Assembly: GCF_041321145.1 (NCBI RefSeq)
Contig: NZ_JBGGWA010000003.1
Span: 62,001 to 126,000, forward strand
DNA from: Paraburkholderia sp041321145
GTDB lineage: Bacteria; Pseudomonadota; Gammaproteobacteria; Burkholderiales; Burkholderiaceae
Reading direction: 5' to 3'
DNA: 64,000 nt
Position 1 is the first letter of the stretch. Every line of letters begins with the position of its first letter. The notes under the pieces were generated by a model. It was not told the DNA's origin. It saw only the letters and a program-made list of their open reading frames with translations, and ran no database searches. Shown here in pieces: positions 17,761-25,969 of this stretch. A program made the position numbers and the translations under genes.

Positions 17761-19187
17761 GCGTGGCCTCCTTTGCGACTGGATGGGCCGGCCGGACTGG
17801 ACGCTTCGCCCAGCGGCTCGATCTCGTCCGGCCCGAAGAAGAAGCGATGACCGGGCATGCGCTGCATGCCGAAATCCTTGCCGGGGTCGTCGTCGATCGT
17901 GACGGCAACGTGGACGTGGTCGTCGAAATCGCGTTCGATCGATTCGACCGTGGCCACCATGCCGCTCAGCGTGATATCGAAGATGTCCGCCCGGCCGCGT
18001 GGCCGCAAGCGCACCTGATCGCCGATACGAATCTCGACGCCCGCCACCCGCACGCAAGCGAGATGCGGCCGTGCGTCGAGCTCGGCCCATGGCGAGACCG
18101 GCATGGCGGGATCGTCCAGCGGTGTCAATGCATCCACGCTCGCCGCGTCGAGTGCCCGCACCTGGCGCAAGGTGCCGTGCAGCTTCTCCATCTGCTCGGC
18201 GCCGAGGCTTTCGGTGCGCGAGAGCAACGCACGCGCACGCTCGTCCGTGGCGATCACTTCGCGCTTTTCGTCGTCGGTCATGGTGAGAATGCGCAGGGTG
18301 AGGATCTCGTCGATCTCTGTCGAGTCGAACAGATCGCCGGTACTTTCAGGCGCGATCTGCGGGAAATCGTAGAGAATGATCGGCGAAGCGAGCATCGTGT
18401 CGGGCTGTTGCTCATCGCCCACCAATACAGGCCATACGCCGATGTTGCGGCATGCAGCAGCGGCCGCCGCCAGTTCGTCGGGCGGGTCGATCGACGAAAT
18501 CCATGTGCCGCCCTCGATGGTCAGCACCGTATGACAGGACACCAGTGCATACAGCGACGCCGCATCGCGCTTCAGGCTGCGTGCATTGTCGAGCGGCGTC
18601 TCGTTGACGATGCGCACCTTCAAACGATAGACTCCGGCCGCCACGCTAACGGCACACAGTTCGACATGGCCGCGCAGCGAAGCACGCGTACGCCGCAGTG
18701 CGCCACGTAGCGTGCCGTGCTTGTCCCCAAGCGGTTCGAGTTCACTGCCGGCGTCAAATGAAAACGCAATCTCCAACGGTGTGTTCAGCAATTCGCCCAC
18801 GATCAGAATCGGCACGGCGATGTGCCGCTCGGCCGCCTCCTGCCACGCGGTGTAACGCCGTTCGTCGATATCGAGCGCGGGCACGGTGCGCCACGACGGC
18901 TCACCCGACTCCGGCCGCGCGGCGGCCCCATCCGCCACATCCAGCACCGCCCGCTCGATTACCTGCAGAAAACCGGGCCGCACCGCCACGCGGGTGCGCT
19001 CATCGCCGCGCAGCAGGCATTCGGTCTGCGTCACCCACGGATCGCTGCCGGACGCCTCGGCATAGGCGCGCGGATACACGCCGCCGAAGGTCCAACGTTG
19101 CCGGTTCTTCACCGAGGTCGGCCTATACGGGTACAGCATGTAGCCTTCGTACAGCACCGCCTGAACCACACTCTCGACCGCGTTCAC
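17757..19187 (-). CDS. Conserved unknown protein of group 1h hydrogenase operons (476 aa)
   Basis: It starts with GTG at 19187, behind a perfect AGGAGG 7 nt upstream, in GTGA overlap with the DUF6084 gene. The longer open frame to 19703 is that neighbour read out of frame. The N-terminus VQAVLYEGYMLYPYRP followed by RWTFGGVYPRAY is a pattern I associate with unnamed proteins in actinobacterial high-affinity hydrogenase clusters. No catalytic motif, signal peptide or membrane helix is evident. A C-terminal stretch (VRVAGVEIRIGDQVRLRPRGRADIFD) looks like a small beta-barrel. Function is unknown; the context suggests assembly or electron transfer for this hydrogenase. Confidence 0.9.
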   Translation of the reverse strand: MNAVESVVQAVLYEGYMLYPYRPTSVKNRQRWTFGGVYPRAYAEASGSDPWVTQTECLLRGDERTRVAVRPGFLQVIERAVLDVADGAAARPESGEPSWRTVPALDIDERRYTAWQEAAERHIAVPILIVGELLNTPLEIAFSFDAGSELEPLGDKHGTLRGALRRTRASLRGHVELCAVSVAAGVYRLKVRIVNETPLDNARSLKRDAASLYALVSCHTVLTIEGGTWISSIDPPDELAAAAAACRNIGVWPVLVGDEQQPDTMLASPIILYDFPQIAPESTGDLFDSTEIDEILTLRILTMTDDEKREVIATDERARALLSRTESLGAEQMEKLHGTLRQVRALDAASVDALTPLDDPAMPVSPWAELDARPHLACVRVAGVEIRIGDQVRLRPRGRADIFDITLSGMVATVESIERDFDDHVHVAVTIDDDPGKDFGMQRMPGHRFFFGPDEIEPLGEASSPAGPSSRKGGHA

Positions 19188-19831
19188 GATATGTCCTCCT
19201 CGACGCCGTCGAGCAGGCTCGTCACCGCCTGCTCCCAGCTCGTGAGACCCCGCCGGCTTTTGAAACGCGAGAGGCGATCGAACACTTCCCGGTGCAAACA
19301 CAGCCAGGTACCGTTCGGGTAGTAGTGGGTCATCATGTCGCGCCATAGCGCAACCGGCAGCCGGTACGGCGCTTCCTTGTGCCACGGAATCGGCGCGGCC
19401 TGCAAGGCACCGTCGGCTTCGCGATAGAACACCGTGCCGCTGAATTGCAGCATGAGTGGAATTTCGCCTTCTTCGAGGCCGTGAAAATATTTGGTTGCGG
19501 CCACATTGAAATCGTAGCTGCACGGTACCGGCAAATCGAGCGTGCATTCGCCGGTGAACGGTGGCGCGATTGCCGTGGTATGTGTCCATAGCAGCGTGCG
19601 TAGCGTCTCGCCCCAACGCGGCGGCGTGCCGAACAGGTCCTCGAGTCCGTATTGCTCGGCGGGCGCGTAGCGACGCTTCGTTGCTTCTATCTGGATCTGG
19701 CATTGCAAGGTGATGCTGGCAATCTCTTCCTGCGCCGGCGTATTGGCGATGTGCAACCTGAACGTCAGCAGCGGCGCTGCGGCGAACGGGACGACTTCCG
19801 CTGATTCGACAGTGAACCCGAGATCAGGCAT
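19184..19831 (-). CDS. DUF6084-type protein of the hydrogenase operon
   Basis: A 215-residue soluble protein. It starts at 19831 (MPDLGFTV) with GGAGGG upstream, overlapping the DUF5947 stop by 8 nt. Characteristic stretches are ITLQCQIQIEATKRRY, LDLPVPCSYDFNVAATKYFHGL, GEIPLMLQFSGTVFY and LPVALWRDMMTHYYPN. I recognise these as the family named DUF6084, found beside group 1h hydrogenases. One possible Cys pair is present but no metal-binding motif is clear. Role unknown. Confidence 0.88.
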   Translation of the reverse strand: MPDLGFTVESAEVVPFAAAPLLTFRLHIANTPAQEEIASITLQCQIQIEATKRRYAPAEQYGLEDLFGTPPRWGETLRTLLWTHTTAIAPPFTGECTLDLPVPCSYDFNVAATKYFHGLEEGEIPLMLQFSGTVFYREADGALQAAPIPWHKEAPYRLPVALWRDMMTHYYPNGTWLCLHREVFDRLSRFKSRRGLTSWEQAVTSLLDGVEEDIS

Positions 19832-20462
19832 GAAGCAAGCCCTCCGGTACACGACCATGGGTCTTCAGCGCGGCAAAGAAGCGATGAATCGAATCCCACG
19901 CCTCCCTGCCGCCTGAAAGTCCGCGCCAACGCGCGCGGATCACCCCGGTCAACGCGTAACACTGATCGATCGGCACACGATAATATTCACGTGCACCTTC
20001 GCTGCGATTCACGAGTAGTGCTTCGACGTCGGGTTGTAGTTGCGCGAGCAACGGATTGTCGGCAACCAGCTCGTCCCACGCTTGCAACGCCAGCAGCGAT
20101 TGCGTGCCGCCGGCCGGGCCGGGGTAAAGCGCCACGACGCGTTGCGCGGCGCTGTCATGAAAGAAGAAAGCGATATCGATGGGAATCGCCAACGCATCCC
20201 ATTGCGAATCGCTCATCCGGAAGCCATCGAGATAATGCGCGTCGCGCGGCACGGGTCGATAGCGCGCGTTCTGCTGACTGCCGAACAGCAGCGCACACGC
20301 ACGGCAACAGCAAAAGAGCTGCCGTTTGGCGGTTTCGAACAGATGCTGATGATCGGATAAAAGCGGCAGGCCGCACAACTCGCACTGCATGTCGTCGGCT
20401 TTGCGCACGAAATGGCGTAACCGCGCGACCCAGCCGCGTGTCGTAGCGGCGGCGGGCGTCAT
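19824..20462 (-). CDS. DUF5947-type Cys-rich protein of the hydrogenase operon
   Basis: A 212-residue protein with a zinc-ribbon-like N-terminal half. MQCELCG at about residue 25 is paired with FCCCRACALLF at about residue 50, giving four to six Cys suited to bind a metal. After it comes FRMSDSQWDALAIPIDIAFFF and a C-terminal domain ending in WDSIHRFFAALKTHG. These match my memory of DUF5947, a regular member of group 1h hydrogenase operons. It overlaps the NifU-like gene by ATGA. A structural or electron-transfer role is plausible but unproven. Confidence 0.88.
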   Translation of the reverse strand: MTPAAATTRGWVARLRHFVRKADDMQCELCGLPLLSDHQHLFETAKRQLFCCCRACALLFGSQQNARYRPVPRDAHYLDGFRMSDSQWDALAIPIDIAFFFHDSAAQRVVALYPGPAGGTQSLLALQAWDELVADNPLLAQLQPDVEALLVNRSEGAREYYRVPIDQCYALTGVIRARWRGLSGGREAWDSIHRFFAALKTHGRVPEGLLHA

Positions 20463-21025
20463 TGCGCGCCGGCCTCGGTCCGGCTTGCTGTCTCGGTGTG
20501 ATGCGGCACAAAGTGCAGTTCATGCACATTGACGTCCGGCAGACCTGCAATGTCGACGCGCATCGTTTCAGGCGCCGCTTCGAAGATCGCGCGTTCGATT
20601 TCCTGCTGCAACTCGCCTACAGAATTATGTTTGCCCTGCAAGCGGCCGGCCACCCTTACGCGCACGGCCTCTTCCGCGGCGTCGAGCAATTCGATCTGAA
20701 TGCCCTGTGCGCCGAGCAATGGCCGCATCTTTTCCACCGCACGCGAGACGCGGGTCGGCAGATCCTGCGGATGCAAGCCGTGCAAAAGCAGCAACGCCGA
20801 CACGCCGGCGTCGCGCTCGAACGCTTCGATCATGGCCTCGTCCATCACGCCCGCCGCCGACACGATCTCCATCAGGCGCGCGAGTCCGTTCGTGTGCAGA
20901 TCGAGCACCACCTGCAGCAATTCCCTGGCAGGCTCGCGCGCGCGCGGATCGTCGAGCGCTTCCAGCGCCACAATCAGTTCGTCGATGCGGTGTTGCTGGG
21001 CGGCGACCGCGCCTTCGTCGCTCAC
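20459..21025 (-). CDS. NifU C-terminal-like protein lacking the CxxC cluster site
   Basis: A 188-residue protein starting with GTG in GTGA overlap with the large-subunit stop. Residues 1-90 are helical. The second half has the NifU/NfuA C-domain pattern: VEKMRPLLGAQGIQIELLDA, VRVRVAG, then an ELQQEIERAIFEAAPE helix. In ordinary Nfu domains a CxxC binds the [4Fe-4S] cluster right after the VRV..G strand. Here that place reads GRLQGKHNSVG with no Cys at all, so it cannot carry a cluster in the known way. It may be a structural or partner protein for the hydrogenase Fe-S subunits. Confidence 0.88.
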   Translation of the reverse strand: MSDEGAVAAQQHRIDELIVALEALDDPRAREPARELLQVVLDLHTNGLARLMEIVSAAGVMDEAMIEAFERDAGVSALLLLHGLHPQDLPTRVSRAVEKMRPLLGAQGIQIELLDAAEEAVRVRVAGRLQGKHNSVGELQQEIERAIFEAAPETMRVDIAGLPDVNVHELHFVPHHTETASRTEAGAQ

Positions 21026-22836
21026 TTGTGCGCTCCCTGCATCACGCCGAAGGTCGGCGAGTGCGTCGTATCGATCGTCTTGCCATTACCGACATACATA
21101 TGCACGCCGCACGGCAAACACGGATCGAAGCTGCGCACCGCGCGCATGATGTCGATACCCTTGAACTTGTCCGGCCCGTTCTCTTCGAAGATCGGTGTGT
21201 TCTGCACCGCGTCCTCATAGGGTCCAGGCGTGCCGTAGATATCGCGCGGATTGGCGTTCCACGGAGTGGGCGGATACGGATGATAGTTGGCGATCTTGCC
21301 GCCGCGGATCACGAGATGATGCGAGAGTACGCCGCGTACCGCTTCATGGAAACCACAGCCGATGCCTTCTTCCGGCACCTTGAAATCGCTGAAGGTGCGA
21401 GTGCGGCCGGCGTGCAGTTCGCCCAGCGCCATCTCCGCGAAGTGCAGCGCCGCCGCGGCTGAATACGCCTGAAAATACGTGCGGGCGCGATTGCGTTCCA
21501 GCGCATTGCTCCACTTCGGAATCTTCCATTCGAATTCGACTTCGGGCTTGAGCGCGGTTTTCGGCAAATAGATCTTCACGCTGTGGCCGGTCGCCTTGAT
21601 ATAGCCGATATCGACGAGCCCGGCCAGCGCCGTCGCCCACAAGCGTGCGATCGGACCGCCGCCGGTGTCGAGCGCGAGATGATCGCCGGTACGCTTGTCG
21701 AGCCAGCGCGGCGACATGACCCACGTATAGTTGCCGTCGAATTTGCGCTTTTGCGGACGTGGCAGCGTGGTCTGATTCCACGGATGCTTGCGGTCCACCG
21801 GATTGCCGAGCGGATCGTTCTTGACGAAGGTTTCTTCGTGATCCCAGTCGTCGTAATAGGAACTGCCCAGCAGAATACGGATGTTCAGGTTGATGTCGAC
21901 GAGATCGGTCGTGACCAGCTGGCCGTCCACCACCACGCCGGGGGTGACGAACATGCCGCGGCCCCATTGTGTCATCGAGTTGTAGCTGTAGTCGCACACG
22001 TTCGGGTCCTGGAAGGAGCCCCAGCAACCGAGCAGGACGCGGCGCCGGCCTACTTCTTCGTAACCCGGCAGCGCCTCGTAGAAGAAGTCGAACAGATCGT
22101 CATGCAGCGGCACGACTTTCTTCATGAACTCGACGTACTTCATCAGGCGCGTGATGTAATCGGTGAACAACTGAATGGTCGGCACAGTGCCGACACCGCC
22201 GGGATACAACGTCGACGGATGCACGTGGCGCCCTTCCATCAGACAGAACATCTCGCGCGTATAGCGGCTGACCATCAAGGTCTCGCGATAGAACTCGCCA
22301 GTGAACGGATTGAGCGCGGTCATGATGTCCGCGATGGTCTTATAGCCATGTTTGTCCGCATGCGGCGCGGGCGTTTTCTGCGCCTTGTCCCACACGCCGG
22401 GATTGGTCTCCTTGACCATCTTCTCGCAGAAATCCACACCCACCAGGTTATCCTGGAAGATGTTGTGGTCGAACATGTATTCGGCCGCTTCGCCCAGATT
22501 CACGATCCACTCGGCAATCGGCGGCGGCTTCACGCCGTACGCCATGTTCTGCGCGTAGACGGAGCACGTTGCGTGATTGTCGCCGCAGATCCCGCAAATG
22601 CGGCTTGTGATGAAGTGCGCGTCGCGCGGGTCCTTGCCCTTCATGAAAATGCTGTAGCCGCGAAAGATCGACGACGTGCTGTAGCACTCCGCCACACGGC
22701 GGTTCGCAAAATCGATCTTGGTGTAAATCCCCAGACTGCCGACGATCCGCGTAATCGGATCCCAATTCATTTCGACCAGCTTGCCCGGCGCTGCCTGGGT
22801 GCTTGTGGTCGCTTCAGGTGCAGTGCTAACGGCCAT
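21022..22836 (-). CDS. hhyL: Group 1h (group 5) [NiFe]-hydrogenase large subunit
   Basis: A 604-residue catalytic subunit. The L1 motif RICGICGDNHA provides Cys81 and Cys84, and the L2 motif DPCLPCGVH provides Cys573 and Cys576 for the NiFe centre. The residues around them (ICGDNHATCS and PCGVHMY) are those of the high-affinity, oxygen-tolerant actinobacterial type. After His579 a 25-residue tail remains to be cut off by the operon's endopeptidase. No signal peptide is present. GGGAGAAGG precedes the ATG. It lies 48 bp after the small-subunit gene. The expected role is oxidation of trace (atmospheric) H2 feeding respiration. Confidence 0.96.
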   Translation of the reverse strand: MAVSTAPEATTSTQAAPGKLVEMNWDPITRIVGSLGIYTKIDFANRRVAECYSTSSIFRGYSIFMKGKDPRDAHFITSRICGICGDNHATCSVYAQNMAYGVKPPPIAEWIVNLGEAAEYMFDHNIFQDNLVGVDFCEKMVKETNPGVWDKAQKTPAPHADKHGYKTIADIMTALNPFTGEFYRETLMVSRYTREMFCLMEGRHVHPSTLYPGGVGTVPTIQLFTDYITRLMKYVEFMKKVVPLHDDLFDFFYEALPGYEEVGRRRVLLGCWGSFQDPNVCDYSYNSMTQWGRGMFVTPGVVVDGQLVTTDLVDINLNIRILLGSSYYDDWDHEETFVKNDPLGNPVDRKHPWNQTTLPRPQKRKFDGNYTWVMSPRWLDKRTGDHLALDTGGGPIARLWATALAGLVDIGYIKATGHSVKIYLPKTALKPEVEFEWKIPKWSNALERNRARTYFQAYSAAAALHFAEMALGELHAGRTRTFSDFKVPEEGIGCGFHEAVRGVLSHHLVIRGGKIANYHPYPPTPWNANPRDIYGTPGPYEDAVQNTPIFEENGPDKFKGIDIMRAVRSFDPCLPCGVHMYVGNGKTIDTTHSPTFGVMQGAHK

Positions 22837-22884
22837 GACCTTCTCCCTGCTGACAAGTCGAATTCAGCCCAATACGCCGCCGGA

Positions 22885-23943
22885 TCAGCGACGGTAGCCG
22901 GTGGTGAGTTCCGAACGGTTGTGACGCCATTTCGGCTCGTCGTTGAGCGTGTTTTTGGTCAGCTTGCGCAGGCTGCGAATCAGCGGACCATAGCTCTTGA
23001 TGAGATTCGACGACAGCACCGCTCCTGGCGGCTCATCCATGAACGGCATGAACTTGTCGGGAAAGCCCGGCATCGTGCAGCCGATGCAGATACCGCCCAC
23101 GTTCGGACAGCCGCCAATGCCTGCCATCCAGCCGCGCTTGGGCACGTTGCACTGCACGACCGGCCCCCAGCAGCCGAGCTTGACGATGCAGTTCGGGCTG
23201 CCGTATTCGGTCGCGAAGATCGCCTGTTCGTATGAGCCCGCGCGGTCGCAGCCGTCGTGAACGGTGCGGGTAAACAACCACTTCGGCCGCAATGCTTCGT
23301 CGAGCGGAATCATCGGCGCGAGGCCGGCTAGCTGATACAGCAGATAGAGCAGCGTCTCCATGAAGTTGTCCGGCTGCACCGGACACCCAGGCACGTTGAC
23401 GATCGGCAGGCCCGCTTTCGACTTCCAGTCCCAGCCGAGATAATCGGCAAGGCCCATGCAGCCGGTCGGATTACCTTCCATTGCGTGAATGCCGCCGTAA
23501 GTCGCGCAGGTGCCCGCGCCGATTACCGCCAGGGCGCGCGGTGCGAGCCGGTCAAGCCATTGCGGAATCGTGATCGGTTCCTGCGTATCGGGGTCGGTGC
23601 CCAATGCGGCCCAATATCCCTCGCGATTGATACGTTCGTTTGGAATCGAGCCTTCCATTACCAGCACGAAGTTCTCAAGCTCCCCGCGCGCGGCCTGATG
23701 AAACGGCTTGAGAAACTCATCGCCGTTTTCATACGCCAGTACGGGGTTATGCAAATGCACCTTCGGCAAACCGGGAATCGCACCGAGAATGACGTCCTCG
23801 ATGCTCGGCTGAGTCGCCGCGGTAATCGATACTGAATCGCCGTCGCAGCCGAGGCCCGCGGTGATCCAGATGATGTGCACTTCCTTGAGAGCCGGCGCGT
23901 GCTGAGTCTTGCGCCCATAGGGGACGTTGTCTGCTTCTGCCAT
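22885..23943 (-). CDS. hhyS: Group 1h (group 5) [NiFe]-hydrogenase small subunit
   Basis: A 352-residue Fe-S subunit without a Tat signal, so cytoplasmic. At the proximal cluster the usual CTGC is replaced by CDGD (Cys33, Asp36). This gives the three-Cys-one-Asp ligation known for this subgroup. Other Cys-containing motifs are GTCATYGG, GCPVQPDNF, VHDGCDRAG, GCWGPVVQCNVPKRGW, GGCPNVGGICIGC and TMPGF. The start at 23943 (MAEADN) has GGAG 9 nt upstream; the frame extends to 23985 without a better site. First gene of the 15-gene operon. Confidence 0.96.
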   Translation of the reverse strand: MAEADNVPYGRKTQHAPALKEVHIIWITAGLGCDGDSVSITAATQPSIEDVILGAIPGLPKVHLHNPVLAYENGDEFLKPFHQAARGELENFVLVMEGSIPNERINREGYWAALGTDPDTQEPITIPQWLDRLAPRALAVIGAGTCATYGGIHAMEGNPTGCMGLADYLGWDWKSKAGLPIVNVPGCPVQPDNFMETLLYLLYQLAGLAPMIPLDEALRPKWLFTRTVHDGCDRAGSYEQAIFATEYGSPNCIVKLGCWGPVVQCNVPKRGWMAGIGGCPNVGGICIGCTMPGFPDKFMPFMDEPPGAVLSSNLIKSYGPLIRSLRKLTKNTLNDEPKWRHNRSELTTGYRR

Positions 23944-24130
23944 GATGTGTCTCCACTGCGAACCGCGTTCTTTTTCGTCAGGCAAAGATACGTGGCGAGT
24001 GCCGCACGGCAGTCACGTGTCCAGCAATCGATCCGCAAAAATTTCCGCATAACGCGGACAAAAGGATCGGATTGGCTGCATGTTCTAGTTCGAATGGTGC
24101 CCACCGTGATGAGCCCGAAAAACTTGTTGG

Positions 24131-24160
24131 AGTATAGTTCAGCGATGCGAAATAACCCAA
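24131..24160 (-). promoter_or_regulatory. Candidate sigma-70 promoter of the hydrogenase operon
   Basis: Within the 338-bp gap 23944-24281, the minus strand reads TTGGGT, an 18-bp spacer, then TATACT. It lies about 190 bp upstream of the small-subunit start. The -35 is imperfect, and no sigma-54 GG-N10-GC element was found. The rest of the gap holds no gene. A small palindrome (CCCTTAAGGG) lies at about 24239-24248, nearer the end of the nickel permease gene. Confidence 0.35.
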
Positions 24161-24281
24161 TTTTCGTCACCCGCTCACACAGCGTAGCGCGGTCCAACCT
24201 ACCGGCCATTGGGCGTTCCGCAATTCTCTGACAATAGCCCTTAAGGGTTTATGTCATTGCGTGCGGGCGAGTTCGAAACGC

Positions 24282-25337
24282 TCAGGAACGGATCTCCATT
24301 TCTTCGAAGCGCTTCCATTTGTAAACCGCCGCCGACAATAACCAGCTCGCCAGAAACACGCCAATGATCGCGTAGCCGATCATGCCGAAGTTCTCGTTCA
24401 GACTACCCACCGCCTGCCAGAATCCGCCACTCAGATGCAGTCTGTCGGCCAGCAATCCGAGTCCTTCAATGCCGCCGACCAGCAGCGCCACCAACACCGA
24501 AATCGTCGTGATGGTGATGTTGTAATAGAGCTTGCGGACCGGCTTCACGAAGGCCCAGCCGTAGGCGCCCAGCATGAGGATGCTGTCGGTGGTGTCGATC
24601 AGCGTCATGCCGGCCATGAACAGCACGGGAAACACCAGAATCGACCAGATCGACATGCCTTGCGCGGCTCCGGCGGCGGAAATGCCGAGCAGTCCGACTT
24701 CGGTTGCGGTATCGAAACCGAGGCCGAACAGAAAGCCGAGCGGGTACATGTGCCAGCTCCGGGTAATCAGGCGAAAGAGCGGCCGGAAGATGCGTGAGAG
24801 AAAGCCGCGATCGGCGAGCAGCATGTCGAGATCTTCATCGACGTAAGGTTCGCCCCGGCGTACGCGACGAAAAGCGCGCAGCACCGAGCGCAGTACGATC
24901 AGATTCAGGAGCGCAATGGCAAACAGGAAGAACGTCGACACGAGCGTGCCGATCATGGCGCCGGTTTCCTTGAAACCACTCATCCGGCTTTGCAATGCCA
25001 TGGCGGTCGCCGCAATGCCGAGCGTCGCCAGTACGACGATGGTGGAGTGTCCCAGCGAGAACATCAGCCCCACCGTCACCGGGCGTTGGCCGGACTGCAT
25101 CAGCTTGCGCGTGACGTTGTCGATCGCCGCGATGTGATCCGCGTCCACCGCATGCCGCAAACCAAACGAGTATGCGAGCAGGCAGGAGCCCATCAGCAGC
25201 GGGTAGCCGCGAAACGCCACGAAGGCCGCCACCCATGCCGCAATATTGAACGCAAGGAGTAACGCGTAGAGCCACGCGATCTGCCGGCGCTGATGGCCGC
25301 CTTCCTCGCCGAGGAGTGCCTTCACAAACTCCGTCAT
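24282..25337 (-). CDS. NiCoT nickel/cobalt permease (HoxN/NixA family)
   Basis: A 351-residue inner-membrane transporter with about eight hydrophobic segments. The family signature HAVDADHIAAIDNVTR (His-x4-Asp-His) is in TM II and FGLGFDTATEV in a later helix. It takes up Ni2+ (or Co2+), here presumably for the hydrogenase encoded 340 bp downstream on the same strand. The ATG at 25337 has GGGGAGA upstream; the frame extends to 25487 without family-like sequence. The central loop (RRVRRGEPYVDEDLDMLL) is typical of the proteobacterial form. Confidence 0.94.
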   Translation of the reverse strand: MTEFVKALLGEEGGHQRRQIAWLYALLLAFNIAAWVAAFVAFRGYPLLMGSCLLAYSFGLRHAVDADHIAAIDNVTRKLMQSGQRPVTVGLMFSLGHSTIVVLATLGIAATAMALQSRMSGFKETGAMIGTLVSTFFLFAIALLNLIVLRSVLRAFRRVRRGEPYVDEDLDMLLADRGFLSRIFRPLFRLITRSWHMYPLGFLFGLGFDTATEVGLLGISAAGAAQGMSIWSILVFPVLFMAGMTLIDTTDSILMLGAYGWAFVKPVRKLYYNITITTISVLVALLVGGIEGLGLLADRLHLSGGFWQAVGSLNENFGMIGYAIIGVFLASWLLSAAVYKWKRFEEMEIRS

Positions 25338-25449
25338 GAGTTCTCTCCCCTGAGGCAAAAAGCTGCTGCGTTGCACAGCGTGGCCCTTGATGCCTGTTTT
25401 CGATGATAGTACTTTTCGCGTGCGTTCGATCCCAGGCGGGATCGGACAT

Positions 25450-25480
25450 GTTGCGTCATCGCCCCCGGCGATGACGCAAC
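25450..25480 (-). terminator. Perfect 14-bp stem hairpin after the copC remnant
   Basis: gttgcgtcatcgcc, a 3-base ccc loop, then its exact complement. It lies just after the stop of the copC-like gene (25497) on the minus strand. No strong T-run follows on either side, so it may act as an mRNA 3' stabiliser or a weak bidirectional terminator. Confidence 0.55.
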
Positions 25481-25496
25481 GCACCACTGTTTCAGA

Positions 25497-25887
25497 CTAC
25501 TTCACATCGAACGCATAATCGCCATGCGTGCGATGCCCGTCGGAGGCCACGGCTACCCAGTGCACGATGTAGTGGCCAGGCGCGAGCGGCGGCAGCGGCA
25601 CCGCCATCGCCGCCGCCTGATGCGCGTCGACCCCGGATTTTTCCGTGTTGACCTGTTTGCCGCTCGCGTCCGTGACCGTCAGCGAACTGAACGACGGCTC
25701 GAGCGGCCCGTCGAAAATCACGCGGACCTGCGCGGACCTGCGCGGGCGACGCCACCGTCGCGCCCGCGCGAGGCTCCTGCTTCTGCGGAAACACATGCGC
25801 AAAAGCGGCGCTCGCAAACGCGAGCCCTGCGATCAGCATCGGCACATTCCGTGCGGCACGCAGCCCGTCATGTCGATCGTTTTTCAT
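25497..25887 (-). pseudogene. copC: copC/YobA-like copper-binding protein, frameshifted by a 10-bp tandem duplication
   Basis: The 5' part reads through an N-terminal signal peptide (LIAGLAFASAAFA) and HVFPQKQEPRAGATVASPAQVR. The 3' part in another frame continues VRVIFDGPLEPSFSSLTVTDASG to HRTHGDYAFDVK, the typical CopC end. The two frames meet at 25721-25740, where cgcggacctg occurs twice in tandem. Removing one copy restores ...ASPAQVRVIFDG... exactly. As written, the frame runs off into Arg-rich non-homologous sequence. CopC is normally a periplasmic Cu(II)-binding protein working with CopD; no copD is nearby. Confidence 0.85.
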
Positions 25888-25969
25888 CGCGTGGCTCCTC
25901 GGTTACTGAAAGAGTGACGACATCGGAGCCCACAGTCGAAAAGACATACGGCGACATCGCGATGCGTTC

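Noticed and set aside
17761..18090. N-terminal extension of the endopeptidase frame
   Set aside because: Overlaps the coding region of the 476-aa protein and has no protein character; the ATGA-coupled start at 17760 is clear.
24239..24248. CCCTTAAGGG palindrome near the nickel permease end, as a possible PmrA box or terminator
   Set aside because: No second hexamer at 11-bp spacing, stem too short, and no T-run.
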